A stretch of 15,845 bases of DNA, from positions 1-15,845 of the forward strand of contig JBJEIR010000083.1 of the NCBI GenBank assembly GCA_051877215.1, given 5' to 3'. Shown here piece after piece: positions 13,412-15,845 of this stretch. Both the position numbers and the translations under genes were made by a program. Position 1 is the first letter of the stretch; every line of letters starts with the position of its first letter. This stretch comes from RGIG1959 sp051877215 (GTDB lineage Bacteria > Bacillota > Clostridia > Oscillospirales > Acutalibacteraceae). The notes beneath the pieces were generated by a model. It saw only the letters and a list, made by a program, of their open reading frames with translations, was not told the origin of the DNA and did not search any database.

Positions 13412-15184
13412 ATGGCGCTGGACGGCGGTTTTATCTATTGCCTTGCACAAGAACTGGCGCGCGCGCTGTATGAGACCCGCGTCGATAAGATCCATCAGCC
13501 CTCCCGTGAGGAGCTGGTGCTGTCCCTGCGGGGACGCGGCGGCTCTCATAAGCTCTATATGTCTGCAAAGGTCCAATCCGCGCGCGTGCACATCACACAA
13601 GCGGCGCCCGACAATCCTGCGGCGCCGCCGATGTTTTGCATGCTGCTGCGCAAGCATTTGACCGGCGGCAAGCTGGTCGCCGTGCGGCAGGACGGACTGG
13701 AGCGGGTGCTCTTTTTTGATTTCGACTGTATCAACGAGCTGGGCGACGCGGTTCGGCTGACACTGGCGGCGGAATTAACCGGACGGCACAGCAATCTGAT
13801 TCTGATCGGAGAAAACGGAAAGGTAATCGACGCCGTCAGACGGGTGGATTTTACCATGTCCGAAACCCGTCCGATTCTCCCCGGCGCACCGTATCTTCCG
13901 CCTCCCCCGCTAACCGACCGTCTGTCCCCTTTGGAGGCGGACGGCGTCCAAATCGCCGATGCCGCGCAAAAAAAGGGCGGGCTGCTGCAAGACGCTCTGC
14001 TCGCTGTGACGCAGGGACTTTCCCCGCTCGTCTGTCGGGAAATCGCGCATCTCGCGCTGCGCGGCGCACAAAAGCGCTGCGACGAGCTGAATGAAAGCGA
14101 CTGGGAACGAACCGTCTTTTTTATCGGGCGGGTGCGCGAAACGCTGCTGACGGGAGAGCGGCGCACGCCCTATTTGCTCTATAAGCCGGACGGCACGCCG
14201 ACGGCGTTTTGCTATATGCCCGTCACCCAATACGGCCTGTCGGCCACGGGGACGGAAATGCCCGATTTTTCCGCTCTTCTGGAAGCATTCTATTGCGAAA
14301 AGGATCAGGCGGAGCGCTTGCGTCAGCGCGCGCACGACACTCTCAAGGTGCTTGTCAATGCGACAGCGCGCATCGAGCGCAAGCTGCAGCGGCAGCAGGA
14401 GGAGCTGTCCCATTCCGAAAAGCGCGATGTTTGGCGGCTGTACGGAGACCTGCTGATCTCGCAGGCTTATGCCGTTCCGCCCGGCGCGGATAAAGCCGAT
14501 GTTATCAATTATTACGACGAGCAGGGCGGCACGCTCACCATTCCGCTCGACCCGTCGCGCAGCGCGGCGCAAAACGCCCAGCAATATTACAAAGAATACC
14601 GCAAGGCGCAAACCGCCGAACGGGTGCTGTCCGAACAAATCAAGGCGGGACAGGAGGAGCTCCTCTATCTCGATTCGGTGCTGGATTCTCTTTCGCGCGC
14701 GCGCTCTATGCGGGAGCTTGCCGAGGTGCGGCAGGAGCTGGTGCAAAGCGGCTATATCCGCGAAAGCGCGGGACGCCGCAAGCCGCCCGCCTCCCTCGGC
14801 CCCATGCGGTTTCTCAGCAGCGACGGCACCCAAATTCTCGTCGGACGCAACAATATTCAAAACGATCAGCTCACGCTGAAAACCGCAAAAGGCAGTGACC
14901 TGTGGCTGCATACAAAGCAGATTCCCGGCTCCCATGTCATCGTGCGCCTGGACGGCGAAGCGCCGTCCGAGCAGACGATAACCGAAGCGGCCGTGCTGGC
15001 GGCTGTCCATTCCAAAGCGGCAGATTCGGCACAGGTGCCGGTGGATTATACCTTTGCGCGCTATGTGCATAAGCCGTCGGGAGCAAAGCCGGGCATGGTG
15101 ATTTACGAGCATCAGCAAACGCTTTATGTCAAGCCCGACGCAGCGCTTGCCGCGCGTCTGCGCCAAGCAGACGCCGGAAGCTGA
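13412..15184 (+). CDS. rqcH: Ribosome quality control protein RqcH (NFACT / fibronectin-binding family)
   Basis: A 590-residue NFACT protein. RqcH binds the large ribosomal subunit after stalling and recruits tRNA-Ala to add C-terminal alanine tails for degradation; older annotation calls it a fibronectin-binding protein. The NFACT-N domain opens with MALDGGFIYCLAQEL and has PPMFCMLLRKHL (72-83) and ELTGRHSNLI (121-130). A helical coiled-coil region (about 290-450) follows, then NFACT-R (about 476-575) with DLWLHTKQIPGSHVIVR. The catalytically important Asp97-Arg98 pair of B. subtilis RqcH is Glu97-Arg98 here (in DGLER). The ATG at 13412 has AAAAGGAGG about ten bases upstream and starts the conserved domain, so the longer upstream frame is not used. 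No terminator is evident before the tRNA promoter. Confidence 0.95.
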   Translation: MALDGGFIYCLAQELARALYETRVDKIHQPSREELVLSLRGRGGSHKLYMSAKVQSARVHITQAAPDNPAAPPMFCMLLRKHLTGGKLVAVRQDGLERVLFFDFDCINELGDAVRLTLAAELTGRHSNLILIGENGKVIDAVRRVDFTMSETRPILPGAPYLPPPPLTDRLSPLEADGVQIADAAQKKGGLLQDALLAVTQGLSPLVCREIAHLALRGAQKRCDELNESDWERTVFFIGRVRETLLTGERRTPYLLYKPDGTPTAFCYMPVTQYGLSATGTEMPDFSALLEAFYCEKDQAERLRQRAHDTLKVLVNATARIERKLQRQQEELSHSEKRDVWRLYGDLLISQAYAVPPGADKADVINYYDEQGGTLTIPLDPSRSAAQNAQQYYKEYRKAQTAERVLSEQIKAGQEELLYLDSVLDSLSRARSMRELAEVRQELVQSGYIRESAGRRKPPASLGPMRFLSSDGTQILVGRNNIQNDQLTLKTAKGSDLWLHTKQIPGSHVIVRLDGEAPSEQTITEAAVLAAVHSKAADSAQVPVDYTFARYVHKPSGAKPGMVIYEHQQTLYVKPDAALAARLRQADAGS

Positions 15185-15224
15185 CCGCGCGGTATGAATA
15201 TCCCCCGCAATTTCAAAAAAGCAC

Positions 15225-15253
15225 TTGACAGCGGACAAAAAGTTCGCTATAAT
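15225..15253 (+). promoter_or_regulatory. Promoter for tRNA-Val
   Basis: A perfect consensus: -35 TTGACA (15225-15230), a 17-base spacer and -10 TATAAT (15248-15253). Transcription should begin near 15260, about 36 bases before the mature tRNA. Confidence 0.92.
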
Positions 15254-15295
15254 GTCATTCGTTGCTAAATCTATAAGATGACAGCAGCGGAAAAT

Positions 15296-15371
15296 GGACG
15301 ATTAGCTCAGCTGGTAGAGCATCCGCTTGACGTGCGGAGGGTCAGCGGTTCGAGTCCGTTATCGTCCACCA
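15296..15371 (+). tRNA. tRNA-Val (anticodon GAC)
   Basis: A 76-base cloverleaf: acceptor GGACGAT / ATCGTCC, D arm GCTC-AGCTGGTA-GAGC, anticodon stem TCCGC/GCGGA with loop TTGACGT giving anticodon GAC (Val codons GUC and GUU), T arm AGCGG-TTCGAGT-CCGTT, discriminator A and encoded CCA. It has its own promoter and is followed at once by a terminator. Its 3' end is duplicated about 180 bases downstream. Confidence 0.97.
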
Positions 15372-15372
15372 A

Positions 15373-15403
15373 AAAAAAGACACCCAAAAGGGTGTCTTTT
15401 TTT
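15373..15403 (+). terminator. Terminator after tRNA-Val
   Basis: AAAAAAGACACCC (15373-15385) pairs with GGGTGTCTTTTTT (15390-15402), with a four-A loop and a T run. It starts two bases after the CCA end. Confidence 0.9.
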
Positions 15404-15412
15404 GGTTATGGG

Positions 15413-15427
15413 CGATACGGACTCGAA
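15413..15427 (-). repeat. Inverted copy of the tRNA-Val T-arm
   Basis: The minus strand reads TTCGAGTCCGTATCG, matching the tRNA's TTCGAGTCCGTTATCG (15350-15365) with one base missing. It lies just after the tRNA terminator. Confidence 0.6.
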
Positions 15428-15438
15428 AGCCCGTTAAG

Positions 15439-15463
15439 AAAACGTCACGGTGTGACGTTTTTA
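15439..15463. terminator. Terminator-like hairpin in the tRNA-flanking segment
   Basis: AAAACGTCAC (15439-15448) pairs perfectly with GTGACGTTTT (15452-15461) around a three-base loop, with extra T. It has a terminator shape, but no gene precedes it on either strand within the segment. Confidence 0.5.
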
Positions 15464-15556
15464 GGGCGTGGAGTTGAAGAATAGCGGCGTTTTTACATGT
15501 ACTGATAAACGAGGCAGAGACGACCGTCTTTGTGCGACCCGTTATCGTCCACCAAC

Positions 15557-15597
15557 AAAAAAGTCTCTTTTGTCTACCGGACAAAAGAGACTTTTTT
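15557..15597. terminator. Strong terminator after the second tRNA 3' end
   Basis: A perfect 18-bp stem: 15557-15574 pairs with 15580-15597 around the loop TACCG, with A and T runs at the two ends. It stands to the duplicated 3' end as the 15373-15403 terminator stands to the real tRNA. Confidence 0.85.
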
Positions 15598-15599
15598 GC

Positions 15600-15740
15600 G
15601 TGATGCGTTCCTTGCGGAACGTGATGCGCACTGCGTGCGTGATGCAGACTTCGTCTGTGATGCACGCCTTCGGCGCGTGTGTGGAACGCATCGCATCACC
15701 TATCACAGCGCAGCAACATCACTTATCACTTATTCGCAAA
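15600..15740. repeat. Composite array of short hairpins with GTGATGC / ATCAC linkers (array B)
   Basis: GTGATGC occurs at 15600, 15621, 15639 and 15657, separated by hairpins GTTCC-ttgc-GGAAC, GCAC-tgc-GTGC, AGAC-ttc-GTCT and then ACGCC-ttc-GGCG. The right half turns to GCATCACC, TATCAC, CATCACT and TATCACT. GTGATGCGTTCC at the left end is partly matched by GGAACGCATC (15683-15692), so the whole block is also a large imperfect palindrome. The plan is the same as array A, with different stem sequences. It is not a CRISPR array: the constant parts are only five to seven bases long. Confidence 0.85.
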
Positions 15741-15749
15741 GAGGTTTTT

Positions 15750-15824
15750 ATGCAATTGCAATATAATACGAATCTGAGCCGCGCAGCGGCGAAGAATCCC
15801 GTGAACAGAAGCGCTTTCTTCTGA
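15750..15824 (+). CDS. 24-codon mini-ORF at the edge of array B, doubtful
   Basis: A short frame beginning MQLQYNTNLS and ending NRSAFF. It has AGAGG five bases before the ATG, which is unusually good for a chance frame, and directly follows the hairpin array. The second half overlaps two hairpins (GCCGC-gca-GCGGC and the 15796-15833 stem), which argues for a repeat-derived frame. No family is recognised. It may instead be part of a dispersed element. Confidence 0.25.
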   Translation: MQLQYNTNLSRAAAKNPVNRSAFF

Positions 15825-15845
15825 CCACGGGATCCTTCACTTCGT
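15796..15845. repeat. Start of a probable dispersed intergenic repeat
   Basis: ATCCCGTG (15796-15803) pairs with CACGGGAT (15826-15833), enclosing an inner AGAAG/CTTCT stem. It is followed by CCTTCACTTCGT at the window edge. Sequences of the kind GATCCTTC-CTTCGTTCAGGATGAC are, from memory, common multi-copy intergenic repeats in Clostridia and other phyla; the element is cut by the window end. Confidence 0.5.

Larger units (their letters stand above)
15356..15554 (+). repeat. Direct duplication of the tRNA-Val 3' end (att-like pair)
   Basis: CCGTTATCGTCCACCA at 15356-15371 (the T-arm/acceptor end of the tRNA) recurs exactly at 15539-15554, and both copies continue into AAnAAAAAAG before diverging into two different terminators. 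Site-specific integrases that use tRNA genes leave exactly this kind of 3'-end duplication, but the enclosed 167 bases hold no gene. A decayed second tRNA copy is the other reading; no upstream tRNA half can be recognised before 15539. Confidence 0.7.

Noticed and set aside
13910..15238. 442-codon open frame opposite rqcH
   Set aside because: A shadow of rqcH, whose NFACT motifs are unmistakable on the + strand.
15278..15484. 68-codon frame spanning tRNA-Val
   Set aside because: It is a translation of the tRNA gene and its terminator, a common false gene at tRNA loci.
15600..15740. CRISPR array
   Set aside because: The constant parts are only five to seven bases and change orientation; spacers are themselves hairpins and no cas gene is present.

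Overview
The window looks like a chromosomal segment of a GC-rich, anaerobic member of the Bacillota, most likely a Clostridia lineage near the Oscillospirales. The evidence is a tRNA-dependent T-box leader, consensus sigma-A type promoters with strong AGGAGG ribosome binding sites, a rubrerythrin, an Amt-PII fusion transporter, and the Firmicutes-type set trmK / Nif3-like / rqcH. Taxonomy is inferred from gene content only.

Layout. (1) 103-1092 (+): a zinc alcohol/polyol dehydrogenase-type enzyme with a doubtful N-terminus, ending at a shared terminator. (2) 1273-3009 (-): an ammonium transporter fused to a PII (GlnK-like) regulator, with a perfect promoter and a structured leader that contains a terminator-like hairpin. 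(3) 3377-5428 (+): promoter, T-box leader with a probable isoleucine (ATC) specifier, ilvA with an ACT domain, then ridA and a terminator. RidA removes the reactive enamine/imine that IlvA makes, so this is one functional unit. (4) 5487-6347 (-): a tocopherol-cyclase-like protein. (5) 6500-8615 (+): promoter, three 21-bp near-palindromic tandem repeats, a GT4 glycosyltransferase overlapping a PlsC-type acyltransferase, then a two-way terminator; this suggests membrane (glyco)lipid synthesis. (6) 8637-9369 (-): rubrerythrin with its promoter and a structured leader. (7) 9408-11117 (-): a PutP-type sodium/proline symporter with promoter and terminator. (8) 11118-11564: a gene-free stretch with a composite array of short hairpins, enclosed by a 17-bp direct repeat. 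(9) 11565-15184 (+): a DUF1858 redox-disulfide protein, then trmK, a Nif3-like protein and rqcH (ribosome rescue). (10) 15225-15845: promoter, tRNA-Val(GAC) and terminator, a duplicated tRNA 3' end about 180 bp downstream, a second hairpin array built on the same plan as the first, a 24-codon mini-ORF and the start of a probable dispersed repeat.

The genes are mostly ordinary housekeeping and metabolic genes; I do not see a defence island or a new multi-gene system. The least explained material is non-coding: the two hairpin arrays whose linkers switch from GTGAT to ATCAC half way through, the tRNA-Val 3'-end duplication with an inverted T-arm copy, the 21-bp repeats before the glycosyltransferase, and the attenuator-like leader of the Amt-PII gene.
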